DNA of 64,000 bases from NCBI GenBank assembly GCA_037501455.1, contig CM074858.1:38871001-38935000 (forward strand). Reading direction: 5' to 3'. Position numbers and translations under genes: made by a program. The notes beneath the pieces are model-generated. The model searched no databases and was not told the DNA's origin. It saw nothing but the letters and a program-made list of their open reading frames with translations. Shown piece after piece: positions 43,392 through 54,847 of the stretch; positions within the stretch are counted from its first letter, which is position 1; every line of letters begins with the position of its first letter. The stretch comes from Lantana camara (lineage: Eukaryota > Streptophyta > Magnoliopsida > Lamiales > Verbenaceae).

Positions 43392-45994
43392 GTATATTGT
43401 GGGTTTGTATATTTATGTTTAGTATGTTAGGGATTGAATTCCTTGGTGTTCAAAGCATGATTTTGTATGTGTTTGGTGCTTTGATACTTGAATCTATGAG
43501 TTTTATGTTTGATTGTTGAATCCTTGGAGCAAGAATGTGTATGTATATGTGTGTATGTAGATGTATATATATATATATGTGTGTGTGTGGGTGGGTTTGT
43601 GAATTAATGTGTTTAAATTGTTCTAAACTTGCATGTGACATTCCTACATGATATTTTACATGTTTTAAGTGAATTGGGTTGAGCTTTGGTTGGGATTTTG
43701 CCCCCCTTTCTTCCCTCCACGCATAAACCCCTATTTTGCTTCTTCTTCTCAGCCAGGAGGACTACCCGGGCGGGTAGTTTTTGTACTAAAAACTACCCGG
43801 GCGGGTAGTCTTGTACAGACGAGTTTCTACACTCTTTTCTCCCCGGCCGGGTAGTTTTTGCCTCGTATTTTCCCCGGCCGGGTACTCCCTCATCCGAACC
43901 TTGATTGACCTAATTTTTGAGCCGTTGGAAACCTCTTCAAGTCTACTAACACCTCCAATTGGAATCACCTTAATATCTTTTCTCATTTATCAGTTATGAT
44001 CGTTTGAAAATCGTATCGCTGCTTTGCCGAAACACTGCACTCACCCAACTTGGAACCTCCCCATTTCCACATCGCTTTGAATCACGATTCAGGACATATA
44101 TCATTTGAAAGACCTGTGTGTCTAGTTTCATTCCCAATAAACAAAACTCCATTCCAAATTCCAGAACTCAAGATATGTTCAATTCTTTACAGCTTGTGCA
44201 TTACTAAAAACTGTCAGCTCTCACTAAAAGCTTACCCAATCCGTTTTCTTGCTTTCCCTCCACTTCCTCGGACTCAATATGTGGTTTGAATGTACTGTAT
44301 GCTTGCTTAATTGATTATATGTGATATATCTTGATATTTTTATGAATTTTATGCTATGAATTCAATGCATATGCGTGAAATGACAACATGAACGTTATGT
44401 GCTACTCTTATGCATGCATGAATGGTTTGCTCTGTTTAATTGTTTTGTATGTTGTGTTGAGCTTCTTCCATGAATTGTATATTTTGTTAATATGTTATGA
44501 TATGTGATAACTTGTATATTATGAGATCATAATGTAATTTTGTTAATACATTTTGTAAATTATGATCCAATATGCCTTCAAATGCTCTCTAGCTTGCATG
44601 CATGAATTGTTCCTCCATTTATTAGCCTCATATGATAACTTCCCGCTTCATTTATAACTCGCGTGCCTTATAAATATGTTATAGTATGAGTTATGATTAA
44701 TATATGAAGCTTATGGCTCGATTTGATACAAAATATGAAAGATATGAAACGACCATGTATTGAATGTTTTAAATGAATTACTTGATTATATGACCTCATC
44801 ACTTGACTCATGTTTCTTATGCATCTCACATCATGCGCATAACATGCCGTGCGTCTATGTGGTTTCATATTGGGTCAATTCACACGAGTACACATTGTTC
44901 CTTCTCTTGTACAGTTCGTTTCCAGGGCGGAGACTTCTGAATTGATTAGGCACCCGTATTACTCATGCTTTATGTCTCGTGGTATTTGAGGTGAGTGTGT
45001 TTTCGTTTTAGTTACGTATTAAACCCTAGAACCTTACGTGACAAGATTTGGCCAAAAACCTTATATATATGTTACTTTTAAAGTAGAGTTATCGAGTAAA
45101 TTCTTCTGAAATTATACGTATGGGCGTATATAAGCTTAAAATGGTTTTGCAACGAGGCTATTCTCCAAACCATGTATCTTCATGCTAGCTACGGATTAGG
45201 ATGACACGGAGAGGTACGTGTATAGCATTTGCCGAGTTGCACGGTAAGATATGTTTTCTTATAGTATGTATCCTAAGTATGAAGCAAATGTTTTGGCGAG
45301 ATTATGCATGTATGATATGATCACGGGCCCAGGGACTTAGTACATGTGGCTATCCGGGGAGGCATGGGTCGACGGTGATCCCATGTGCTAGTTCCACTAT
45401 GTTACGGCGATACCGGCCCTCACTAGGAGGTTTAGCGGGGAATAGGAGCTGAGTGCCCTTGGGGGAGTCATGAAACCCCATTGGCCTATGTATGAGGTGG
45501 TCGGGTCTTGCTAACCCGTCCACCACCCGGAGGAAGAAGGTTGGAACTTATTTTATGATTATGATTATGTTTATGTATGATAGGTATGCACCGTTCGGGA
45601 AGGCCGGGGCACGGATTGCCCAAACGAATATGTGTTATGATATGATATGATATATGATCTGTGTGTATTATGATATATTGCATGATCACCTATTTAAAGT
45701 ATTAATGCTATTTGTCGTACACAGTCGGAGTATGGTTGGAGATAATGCACGCTCACTCGCCGAGCCTGTATGTTTATATATGAATTATAAACCTAATGAA
45801 TTTAATATGAATTAGTCGTAAAGTTTGAGCATTGTTTATTTATTTTCTTGCCCTTTCGTGGGAACTAACTTCCAATAAAACCTTTGCTCGGGATTTATGG
45901 CTTGCATGTGCATGTTTCTATATTTATATATCGCTCCTGCTCACTCAGTCTTCTAGAGACTCACCCCTCTTTCCAACTTCTCAGTATCTTGCAG
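43392..45994 (+). other. Predicted intron in LTR G
   Basis: Donor TCTTCCAAG|GTATAT at about 43392. Acceptor TCAGTATCTTGCAG|GTTTTG at 45994, preceded by the hairpin CAGTCTTCTAGAGACTC (45946-45962) and CCCCTCTTTCC. It matches the other LTRs in place and order. Confidence 0.45.
43762..43885. repeat. Inverted-repeat cluster in LTR G, CTACC arms
   Basis: Two exact copies of CTACCCGGGCGGGTAG (43762-43777, 43793-43808) are followed by two copies of CCCCGGCCGGGTA (43841 and 43872). Read on the other strand the first two are CTACC-CGCCCG-GGTAG, with the same CGCCCG core as H, J and Athila but different arms. The bases between copies 1 and 2 (AGTTTTTGTACTAAAAACT) form a further imperfect inverted repeat. 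Confidence 0.8.
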
Positions 45995-45999
45995 GTTTT

Positions 46000-46320
46000 G
46001 CTAGGCGGAGGTCAAGCTTAATTCTCTTGTTGAGTCACACCTGTACACTCGAGTCACATGTTACATTGTTATGATTTAATTGTATTTCCTTTATGTATTC
46101 GGGCCTGTGAGCCAATTATGAATTATTATTAATATGGATTCGGGACAGGTTGCATGCGTAGTTGAACCCGTGGATAGGATGCATGTTGAAATTTTCTTAG
46201 TCATCTTATGATAATGTTATATGTTGGGGCTATTATTGAAATTTATGCTTGGTATTATTGTTTCCGCATTATGTATTCGGGATTTTGATTTAATTGGTTC
46301 AGGGTTAGTTTCCGCCTAGC
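46000..46320 (+). repeat. Long-range stem in LTR G
   Basis: GCTAGGCGGA at 46000-46009, six bases after the predicted acceptor, is a perfect complement of TCCGCCTAGC at 46311-46320. The end pair is A/T, as in B and unlike H. Confidence 0.55.
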
Positions 46321-46442
46321 CAGGTTATTTTTTTTGTGTCTCCCGTTCGCTATGCGTCCGGTTCATGCTTGGATTATCCATTTCATGTGTGGACTAGACT
46401 TGTAGTGCGGGCGATGTGGTGCCTATCATCCCGGGTGCTACA

Positions 46443-47368
46443 GATAGGGCTCGTATTTTGTTACCGCTTTCCCTTATGTGATTTAAACTGTTTATGTGGC
46501 ATGTATGTTAGAATTTGTGATTGTGGAGTGGCTCCCACATATCACACATAAGATAGGTAGAACCCATGATCATTACATGTTAGTATCATGCTAGGACATG
46601 TTATCTGTTTATGTGCTTGTTTGAAATGCATTTAAGTGTACTTGCATTAATCAAGACTAATAAAATTGGATAACATATATATTGGTGAGGTCGAACCGGA
46701 CAACTCTCCGGTTGATTCGAAAATTCCTATTAAATATTAATCTAATGTCGAACAAATAGGTGTTTAATTCGAGAAGCAAATTTTGAATTAAATTCCTAGC
46801 ATTCCATCAATAGGTTTTAAGTTTAGTAATGAAGCTAGTTATTATCCGCGAGTCGTGGGATAGCTAGTGGAGCTTATTAGTTCTTAGTTACCTAATTGAT
46901 CAATTTAAATGATCAATATTTCGTGATTAATTTTGGCAAGGGCGATGTCCGCGAGTCGTGGGTCGTTCGAGCTAAGTGATGATCATGATCTTATGATTGA
47001 TGGGTCTAGCTTAACGCCTAAGTAAATATGGATGTCGCACGAGTCGTGGGTCCATATTGAAAGATAGGTGATGCAAAAATAATTACTAAGAGTTCTAAAG
47101 GTGTTAGAATTGGTAGGTTGTACCTACCTAGGGTTTTACTTAGAATGTCCGCGAGTCGTGGGTTCGAGGTAAAATAACTAGGATCTTAGTACCCATTGGG
47201 AAACGTGTTCCTCTTAGATCTTTGGGAATTATAGATCTTTGAAAAACAGTGGGAGCTACATTAGATTAAAGACCTTATCTTTTGTATATCGTTATAATTT
47301 AGCATGCTCACTAGTTCTCTATTTTACCATTTAGGTCGTAGATTCTGTGATTCTCTACGTGTTTTGAA
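46443..47368 (+). other. Element D leader, gag-proximal part
   Basis: It starts with the second GATAG copy. Non-coding, with four dispersed copies of a TCCGCGAGTCGTGGG motif (listed separately). A pyrimidine-rich acceptor-like CTATTTTACCATTTAG lies about 35 bases before the gag ATG, which with the donor near 41662 would allow most of the leader to be spliced out. This is speculative. Confidence 0.5.
46845..47163 (+). repeat. Four dispersed TCCGCGAGTCGTGGG repeats in D leader
   Basis: Copies at 46845-46860, 46948-46962, 47035-47052 (TCGCACGAGTCGTGGG) and 47148-47163, roughly 85-115 bases apart. Each is GC-rich inside AT-rich DNA and is nearly unchanged. Position upstream of gag would suit an RNA packaging or dimer signal. 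No function is known to me. Confidence 0.7.
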
Positions 47369-50050
47369 ATGGCAACCAAAAACCCTCTTGTATCGATCCT
47401 CGAGTCAAACAAGTTGACTGGTCCCAACTATTCTGATTGGCTGAGGAATCTAAAAATCATTTTAGATTCTGAGAAGAGAACTTATGTTCTCTTCGAAGGG
47501 GAGCCTAGTCTCGAAGGGGAGGCTCCCACTCAGGCCGAGCGGGAAGCGATCCAGAAGTGGAAGGATGATAATCTCCAAGCCCGTTGCCTTGTGTTGGCTA
47601 ACACGTCTCCTGACTTACAAAGGCAACATGAGGCCATGGAATTTGCTTGGGAGATTTACGACCACTTAGAGCAACTTTACCGCCCTCATGAACATGTTAC
47701 AAGGTATAACACTTCAAAGGAATTGTTCCACTTGAGAATGAGGGAAGGTTCTAGTGTCCATGAGTATGGACTCAAGTTTCTCACCCTTACTGAGAAACTT
47801 GCTTCCATGGACATGCCACTGAAAGATGAGCTTTCAGTGGACTTGTTTCTAGCCTCGCTCCCACCATCATTCAACCCATTTGTCCTTAACTTCAACATGA
47901 ATCATGTTGATGCTACTGTAGCTGAGCTGATTAGTCAGCTTGTGACTGCTGAAAGCACGATCAAGAAGGACAATAAGGTTTTGATGGTGAATGCTCCATC
48001 TTCCTCTTCTGGGCCTTCTAAAGGTAAGGGCAAGAAAGCCCAAAAGAAGAAGAAGAAACCCCTTAGGCCCACTGGTGGCGTTTCGAAGGGTAAGGCCCAA
48101 AAGAAGAAGTGTGATCAGAAAGAGGATGTTTGCCTCCATTGTGGCAAAGCGGGACATTGGAGGACAAACTGCCCAGAGTACAAGGCTACTCTAAAGAAAG
48201 GTATGTTTCTCATTGAAATAAATCTTTCTATTAATTCTAGTTCTTGGGTACTTGATACCGGTTGTGGAACTCATATCTGTAATGATGTACAGATGCTAAG
48301 TGAAGTCCAACAACTCAAAGAAGGAGAATGTGTCTTGAAGATCGGCGATGGCTCAAACGTTGAAGCTCGAGCTTTAGGCACAATTAGATTAGATTTAGGT
48401 AGTTTTGAGTTAGTCTTAAATAAAGTCCTTTATGTACAGAGCATTATTCGTAATATAATTTCAGTTCCAATTTTAGATTGTGAAGGTTATGAAACTTATA
48501 TTAAGAATGGTAAATACTTTATCAAACGGAACAACTCTTCCGTTCACACCGGTACTCTAAGTAATGGACTTTATCTAACTCAGAATATCTATATTATGAA
48601 TATACAACGAGAAACTAAACGTAAGAGAGATGACAAAGTTTCAGCTCCCTTATGGCACGCTAGATTAGGACACATTTCCAAGAACAAAATTAGCAAGATA
48701 AACACTTTAGGATCATTCTCTGAAAATTATCTCAAAGAGCTAACTTCTTGCGAATCCTGTCTCAAAGGAAAAATGTCCAAAGTTCCTTTTAAAGGAACTG
48801 TGGAACGTGTCACTAAGGTCTTGGATTTGATCCATACTGATGTTTGTGGACCGCTTAGTGTAAGCACTAGAAACAATCATCAGTATTTCATAACCTTTAC
48901 CTACGACTTTAGTCGATATGGTTATATATACTTAATGAAGTATAAATCTGAAGCTTTTGAGAAATTCTTAGAATTTCAAAAGGAGGTTGAGAACCAAACT
49001 GGTCACAAGATCAAAGCACTTCGATCTGATCGAGGAGGCGAGTATCTTAGTGATGAATTCCTTAATCATCTCAAAGATAATGGGATTATCTCTCAGTGGA
49101 CTCCTCCGGGAACTCCTCAACTTAATGGAGTTTTTGAGAGAAGGAATCGAACTCTACTTGATATGGTTCGTTCCATGATGAGTTTCACTGACTTACCACC
49201 TTCTTTCTGGGGTTATGCCCTAGAAAGTGCAGCAAAGATTTTGAATCTAGTTCCCTTTAAGTCAATCCCTAAAACGCCCTATGAAATGTGGCATGGTAAA
49301 ATCCCTAGTTATTCTTACTTAAGAATTTGGGGTTGTCCTACTTACATGAAGAGGACAGTGGGAGATAAGTTAGAATCTCGTTATAACTTATGCTACTTTG
49401 TGGGTTATCCTAAGGAATCTATAGGATACTACTTCTATTATCAATCTGAACAAAAGGTGTTTGTTTCCAGAAATGCCACTTTTCTGGAGGAACCATTCCT
49501 TAAAGAAAAAAAAGGCAAGATCATAGAATTAGAGGAAGTAGAAAGTGACCCCACGCCACGTACTGTAGAAACGTCCCCTTCTGATCAACAAGAACCAATC
49601 ACGAATTTCGATACACACGTAAATCCTCCTTTAAAGCGTTCTGAACGCACTCCTAGACAGTCGGAGAGATGGTATGGATTCTTCCATGAAATCTCTCAAA
49701 AGGTTAATGATCCTTTAACATATGAGGAGGCACTTTCAGATTCTGACTCTGAACAGTGGATAGAAGCCATGAAATTCGAAATGGATTCCATGAACTCCAA
49801 CCAAGTTTGGACCTTGGTAGATTTGCCTGATGGGGTCAAACCCATAGGTTGCAAATGGATCTTTAAGAGAAATCTTGGAGTTGATGGAAGCATTGCAGCC
49901 TACAAAGCAAGACTGGTTGCAAAAGGATTCACTCAAAGACCCGGCGTGGACTTTGATGAAACCTTTTCGCCAGTTGCAATGCAAAAGTCTATTCGGATCA
50001 TGTTTCCATTGCTGCGTATTATGACTACGAGATATGGAAAATGGATGTGA
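47369..50050 (+). pseudogene. gag-pol: Element D gag-protease-integrase-RT polyprotein, first frame
   Basis: 893 residues from ATG at 47369. Gag (residues 1-210: KLTGPNYSDWLRNLKIILDS). A CCHC knuckle CLHCGKAGHWRTNC near 252. Protease motif WVLDTGCGTHIC near 293. Pre-integrase finger (LWHARLGHISKNK, SCESCLKGK) near 430. Integrase with Asp in LIHTDVCGPL, Asp in LRSDRGGEY and Glu in GVFERRNRTLLD. RT start at SEQWIEAMKFEMDSMNSNQV, CKWIFKRNLGVDGSIAAYKA, TFSPVAM. A one-base shift near 50000-50010 then derails the frame, and it ends at TGA 50048-50050; RT continues in the frame starting 50041. Everything before is open. Confidence 0.95.
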
Positions 50051-51288
50051 AAACTACCTTTCTCAATGGTGACATTGATAAAGACATTTATATGGAGCAA
50101 CCCATAGGTTTCACATTCAGTGGGAGTGAGCAAAAGGTTTGCAAACTCCAAAGATCAATTTATGGATTAAAACAGGCTTCTAGAAATTGGAATATTCGAT
50201 TTGATGAATCAGTCAAACCGTTTGGCTTCATTCAAATTTCGAATGAATTATGTGTGTATAGGAAGGAATTGGAGACCTCAGTGCAATTCTTAGTACTTTA
50301 TGTTGATGACATCCTTCTTATTGGGAATTCGAAGGATGACATGAAAGTGACTAAGTTATGGTTATCGAACCAATTCGAGATGAAAGATCTGGGTGATGCG
50401 TCCTATATCCTTGGAATTAAAATCTATAGAGATAGATCTAGAAGGTTAATAGGACTATCACAGTCGATGTACATTGACAAAGTATTGAAGAGATTCAATA
50501 TGGAGTCAGCAAAGGTTAAGAACCTTCCTATGAGTGTAGGAACATGTCTTTCTAAGAAGATGTGTCCTAAGACTAACCTTGAGAAGGAAAGAATGACTCA
50601 TACACCTTATGCATCAGCAATAGGTAGCATAATGTATGCAATGTTATGTACTCGACCGGATGTGGCTTATGCACTTAGTGTAACAAGTCGTTTCCAATCT
50701 GACCCTGGAGATGGTCACTGGGCTGCCGTGAAGAATATTCTTAAGTACTTGAAAAGTACTAAAGATTTATTCTTAGTTTACGGAGGTCAGAAAGATCTTA
50801 CTGTCAAAGGATACTGCAATGCAAGCTTTGCATCAGACTTAGATGATTTTAAGTCAATGTCAGGATACATTTTCTGCCTAAACGGCGGAGCAGTGAGTTG
50901 GAAGAGTTCCAAGCAAACTACCACTACAGATTCGACCACTGAGGTCGAATACCTAGCTGCAAATGATGCAACTAAGGAAGGTGTTTGGATTAGAAACTTC
51001 ATTCAAGAGTTGAATGTTGTTCCTAGCATGAAAGACCCCATTTCTGTGTTTTGTGACAACACTGGGGCAGTTGCTCAAGCAAGAGAACCAAGATCTCACC
51101 AACGGACCAAGCACATTATAAGGAAGTATCACCTAATCCGTGATATTATCAAAAGAGGAGATGTGCAAATTGAGAGGGTCACATCAGCAGAGAACGTGGC
51201 AGATCCACTTACTAAACCCCTTAGTCAACTAGCTTTCCAAGGTCATCTTCAGAAGATGGGACTTAGAATAGCTTTAAAATGGCTTTGA
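50041..51288 (+). pseudogene. RT-RH: Element D RT C-terminal part and RNase H
   Basis: 415 residues, starting at the RT motif MDVKTTFLNGDIDKDIYMEQ and overlapping the upstream frame by ten bases. The catalytic LYVDDILLIGN is intact (residue ~90). Further blocks are IYGLKQASRNWN, LGDASYILGIKIYRDRS and YASAIGSIMYAMLCTRPDVA. RNase H covers residues ~255-400: GYCNASFASD (Asn where the first catalytic Asp is expected), STTEVEYLA, FCDNTGAVAQA, TKHIIRKYHLIRD, and the ENVADPLTKPL end. The Asn change would probably weaken or kill RNase H. The frame ends TGA at 51286-51288, three bases before the polypurine tract. Confidence 0.95.
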
Positions 51289-51290
51289 CG

Positions 51291-51304
51291 GGCAAGTGGG
51301 AGAT
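51291..51304 (+). other. Polypurine tract of element D
   Basis: GGCAAGTGGGAGAT immediately precedes the 3' LTR start TGTTAGGAATAG. Confidence 0.85.
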
Positions 51305-52504
51305 TGTTAGGAATAGTGCCCTAGAAAGCCGATTGTATATCCGCTTTGTGCTTTTGATTATTGTAATCACAGACATCTTTGAATCAAATAACGTATTGAG
51401 GCAACACTTCTTTATATGCTCTTGTTTGGTATGCGTTTACTTTAGCTGTGCATGTATGAGAACTCCCCTAATCCTGATGACTTTAGGACTCTACCATTTA
51501 GGTGAAATGGTTCATGAAACGAGCCCTATATCACATAAGTCATGATTAGTAAAGTACTCCCAGCCGATGAGTCCTACCGACAGTGGGAGTGTCAACCTGA
51601 CTCCTCTAAGGCTCGCTTGTGGGATCACGCCCTTAAGAAGGACCACCTTGTTTCATGGAGGTGCAAAGTGTATAGTTGATACGTGCGTGATACACGAGGG
51701 TGCTTGCTTTAATAAGTAAGTTCACTGAGGTGCCCCGTGTGAGAAGATTCCTAAATGGGAAAGGAAGTTTCTATTTCAGGAAATGGAAACTTCCAGATTA
51801 GGAAATATCTCACGAGTCATTGATGTGATTAATTGATCCTTAGACTTGAGGTTCCTTGTCACTTTATGAGTTAACTCTGTAGTCTTAGGTATAAGCTTTA
51901 AAGGGTGTCGCCTTAGACAACTCATTCAACGCTTATGCTGGGGCTGCACAAGTGATTCATGAAAGTGAATGAGAATCAAGAAAGGACCTACACATGCATT
52001 TACAAGGTGATCTCTTGTTGTGTAAGTCATTCATAGGCCATATGGAGTCCTTGGCCAAGGCAGTAGATCAAGACATCAAGAAAAGGGTTTCTTGGATTGA
52101 GATCAAATGGATATGAAATGCACTTAGCTTTAAGACCGAATTATTAGGGTTCTGATTATTCCCTTACCCTAGATCTTGGTTGAGAGATAGTAAGTAGGAG
52201 AATTGTATCTCACATGAATCAATGACTTAAAGGTTCTGTCGAATCTCAACATTCCAATTCAGCTAGGGGTTAAACACTTGTTGCTAGACTATGGTCATTT
52301 AATCTGTGGACTGATTAATTAATTAGTGAATTAATTAATTAGGTTCACTGCTAATTGAATTAAGAACCTAGAGGGTCACACACAATAACTTGGTTACATG
52401 AGTTGAGGCTTTAAAATGATTAAACGAGTTAATCGGGCCAAGAGGGTTCCACACGTATGAAACCACACGTGTGGGTCACGTGTCATTATGACACGTGTCT
52501 CACA

Positions 52505-52541
<37 letters not shown>

Positions 52542-53257
52542 ATATTGTATATATATTAAATAATTAATTTGTTAATTATTTAATAGACTTTGGTATAATT
52601 TTGAATTAAAAAGAAAGTCTGATTTTGGAGAAAAATAATCTAGTTAATTAATTGTGAATTAATTAATTAGATAAAATAAGTTATTTATTTTAAATAAATA
52701 AAGTATAAAATTATCCAAAAATAGTTTGGATATTTAGCTCTCTTGAAAGTTGATTTGAATTTGAATTCAAAGTCAAACTCAAAATTATTTGATGATCAAG
52801 TAATAGGAGAGTGGGACCAAATGCTTAGTCCATGAGGACTAGGAATTTCGGCCACTCCCTTCTTATAATTAGGGGAGCTCGAGCTCCCCTTAGAGCTAAT
52901 CGAGAATTCTTTTGGTTCATATGTTGAACACCATCCTTTCTCCAAGATAAACAAAACCCTAGGTTAAGCCAAAACACTAACTAGAGAACTAGCATCCTTA
53001 CTAGTTAGATTGTAGTCAAGTTGGTGGACTATCTCTAGAGAGCTTCAAGTTAGAAGTTTGAAGCTTCGAGCTTTACCAAGGAAAGGGGATCAAGCCGCGA
53101 GAAGAGCGTTCTTGGGTGGCTTGAATCGCTTCAAGAAAGATAATTAAGAAAGTAAGTTTCTAATTCCTTCGAATTTGGATACACGATTACGAGTCCAAGA
53201 TCCTTTTGTTGGAAAAATTTTAAATTTCCGCTGCTTTCTGATTCGTGTTTTCCAACA
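51305..53257 (+). repeat. 3' LTR of element D (1953 bp)
   Basis: Very similar to the 5' LTR, with a shorter AT run and a few indels. Its G-box array (52449-52506) has lost cores by CACGTG to CACGTA and CACATG changes and by a short deletion. The TATA box is changed to TATAATTA. The 18-base palindrome is kept. Confidence 0.95.
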
Positions 53258-53663
53258 AGGTAATATTGGAAAGAGAGATGAGATGCCACTGAGGTATATT
53301 CTTGAGATTGAGCTTTTTGACGTCTGGGGAATTGATTTTATGGGTCTGTTTCTGTCATCCAATGGAAATAAGTACATTCTTGTAGGGGTTGATTAGGTCT
53401 CTAAGTGGGTTGAAGCCATAGCATCACCTACTAATGATTCCAAAGTTGTGTTGAAATTTCTGAGGAAGAATATTTTCAGTCGATTTGGAGTTCCCCGAGC
53501 TCTTGTTAGCGACGGAGGCGCCCACTTCTACAATAAGCCTCTACAGATTCTTTTGAAGAAGTACGGAGTTCACCATCTGTGGCGACCCCGTATCATCCCC
53601 AATCGAGTGGGCAAGTTGAAATTTCCAATAAGGAGATTAAACAGATTTTGGAAAAAACAGTAA
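53258..53663 (+). pseudogene. INT: Element E integrase catalytic core, resumed after D
   Basis: The frame reads [19 protein letters not shown] (first catalytic Asp), a TAG at 53394-53396, then WVEAIASPTNDSKVVLKFLR and ALVSDGGAHF (second Asp). Shortly after, a one-base shift moves the stretch holding the Glu into another frame, near 53615-53630. The shift and stop make it inactive. Confidence 0.8.
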
Positions 53664-54215
53664 GTTGCTCGAGGAAGGATTAGGCATCGAAGTTAGATGA
53701 TGTACTATGGGCGTATAGGACGGCTTATAAGACACCTATCGGCACGTCCCCATTTAATTTAGTTTGTGGAAAGTCGTGCCAATTGCCCTTGGAATTCGAG
53801 CATAAGGCATATTGGGCAATCAAGGCCATTAATTTTGATACGAAGCTAGCCGACGAGAAGAGAGCTTTGTAATTGCATGAATTAGAGGAATTCCGACTCA
53901 GGGCGTATGAAAATGCGAAACTTTATAAAGAAAGAACAAAAGAGATGGCATAATAAGCATATCCGAGTGAAAGAGTTTGTAGTGGGGCAGTTGGTTTTAT
54001 TATTCAACTCTAGGTTAAAGCTCTTTCCTGGGAAATTGAAGTCCCGTTGGTTCGGCCTGTTTCGTGTCAATAGGGTGATGTCAAGTGGAGCCGTGGAAAT
54101 AGGAAATGAGAGTTCGGGCACGTTTGTAGTGAATGGACAGAGATTGAAGTCATATCTAGTCGGCGAGCCGATCGAAAAACACACTTCGCGTGTGTCACTG
54201 CATCCGATGAACTAA
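53664..54215 (+). pseudogene. Element E integrase C-terminal part
   Basis: About 53664-53906 still reads Athila integrase ([37 protein letters not shown]), with stops. The last frame (53907-54215, 102 residues) reads [40 protein letters not shown] and GPF-like [15 protein letters not shown], then a C-terminus without a chromodomain. It ends at TAA after HPMN. Confidence 0.75.
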
Positions 54216-54644
54216 TCAGGGTTACCAAGTCAATCTAACAACTATAACTTAGAACTAACTCTTTTTCGTTCCTTTCTTTTTCTTTCTTATTGTTTTCTCA
54301 TCTTGTTTTGTCGTGATTCTCTGTTTGTCCCCTTCGGTTGCAGGTTAGTTAGAGAGTTGTTCGGAGTCTGAAGTAAGAGTTGATGTAGGGACCGTATTTT
54401 GAAGCCAAGCGTCACTAGTGAGGTCTATTTATTTAGTTGTGTTTGTGTGTGCATGCAGTTGAAGTACTAGTGTGAGAATGAATTGATGTTATAAACTGTG
54501 ATATGTGCTCTAAGGTGTGTTTATCTATTGTTGCGATGGTGTACTATGCATTGATTGCCTTTTATGAGTTAATTTTTGTTAAGTAACGTGATTAAGCACC
54601 CGCCAATTGGTGTTTATTTTCAAATTAGGCTTTTGGGCGAGTTA

Positions 54645-54847
54645 GGTGTAACGGGCATTACACCATTCTTCAGTATTTTACTGTAACTCCCGTTAATAGC
54701 GTCAGGAGGCATGGGTAGTATAGGTAACGGGTGGTACAAATTCCCAGTACATTCCGCGTAACGCCCGTTAATAGCCACAGGCTTCTAGACTAGGTGGGGT
54801 AACGCCCATTACCCCCATAAGGCTAAAACATGTTAACGCCCGTTACC
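54645..54847. repeat. Six-copy GTAA-CGCCCG-TTAC inverted repeats in E 3' UTR
   Basis: Copies at 54645-54664 (GGTGTAACGGGCATTACACC, 7-base perfect arms), 54683-54696, 54724-54737, 54758-54771, 54796-54815 (arms GGGGTAA/TTACCCC) and 54832-54847. Cores vary: CGCCCG, CTCCCG, CGCCCA, CGGGTG. The same motif fills part of the E LTR. Confidence 0.8.

Larger units (their letters stand above)
42738..46442 (+). mobile_element. Solo LTR G, 3.7 kb, gypsy chromovirus type
   Basis: It starts TGTAACACCCCGACTTTTTGG and ends CCGGGTGCTACA, flanked by perfect GATAG duplications (42733-42737, 46443-46447). No internal region is present, so it is a solo LTR. It shares with C's LTRs a long GC-rich block (about 45320-45535), and with H, B, C and J the donor, hairpin, acceptor and GCTAGGCGG stem. 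It carries a palindrome cluster at 43762-43885. The small ORFs inside are not genes. Confidence 0.9.
39788..53257 (+). mobile_element. Complete Ty1/copia element D, ~9.8 kb plus solo LTR G
   Basis: LTRs of about 1.97 kb (39788-41772 and 51305-53257), an initiator-tRNA PBS, a long leader, one gag-pol frame in copia order (gag, protease, integrase, RT, RNase H) and a polypurine tract. It interrupts the integrase of element E. Solo LTR G sits in its leader. One RT frameshift is the only break I see in the polyprotein. The lineage within copia is not certain; the LTR length and leader suggest a Tork/Angela-like rather than a small-LTR group. Confidence 0.95.

Noticed and set aside
43070..43519. 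A 149-codon plus ORF in LTR G.
   Set aside because: Pyrimidine-rich LTR leader gives Ser/Leu/Pro codons; it runs across the predicted donor and has no domain.
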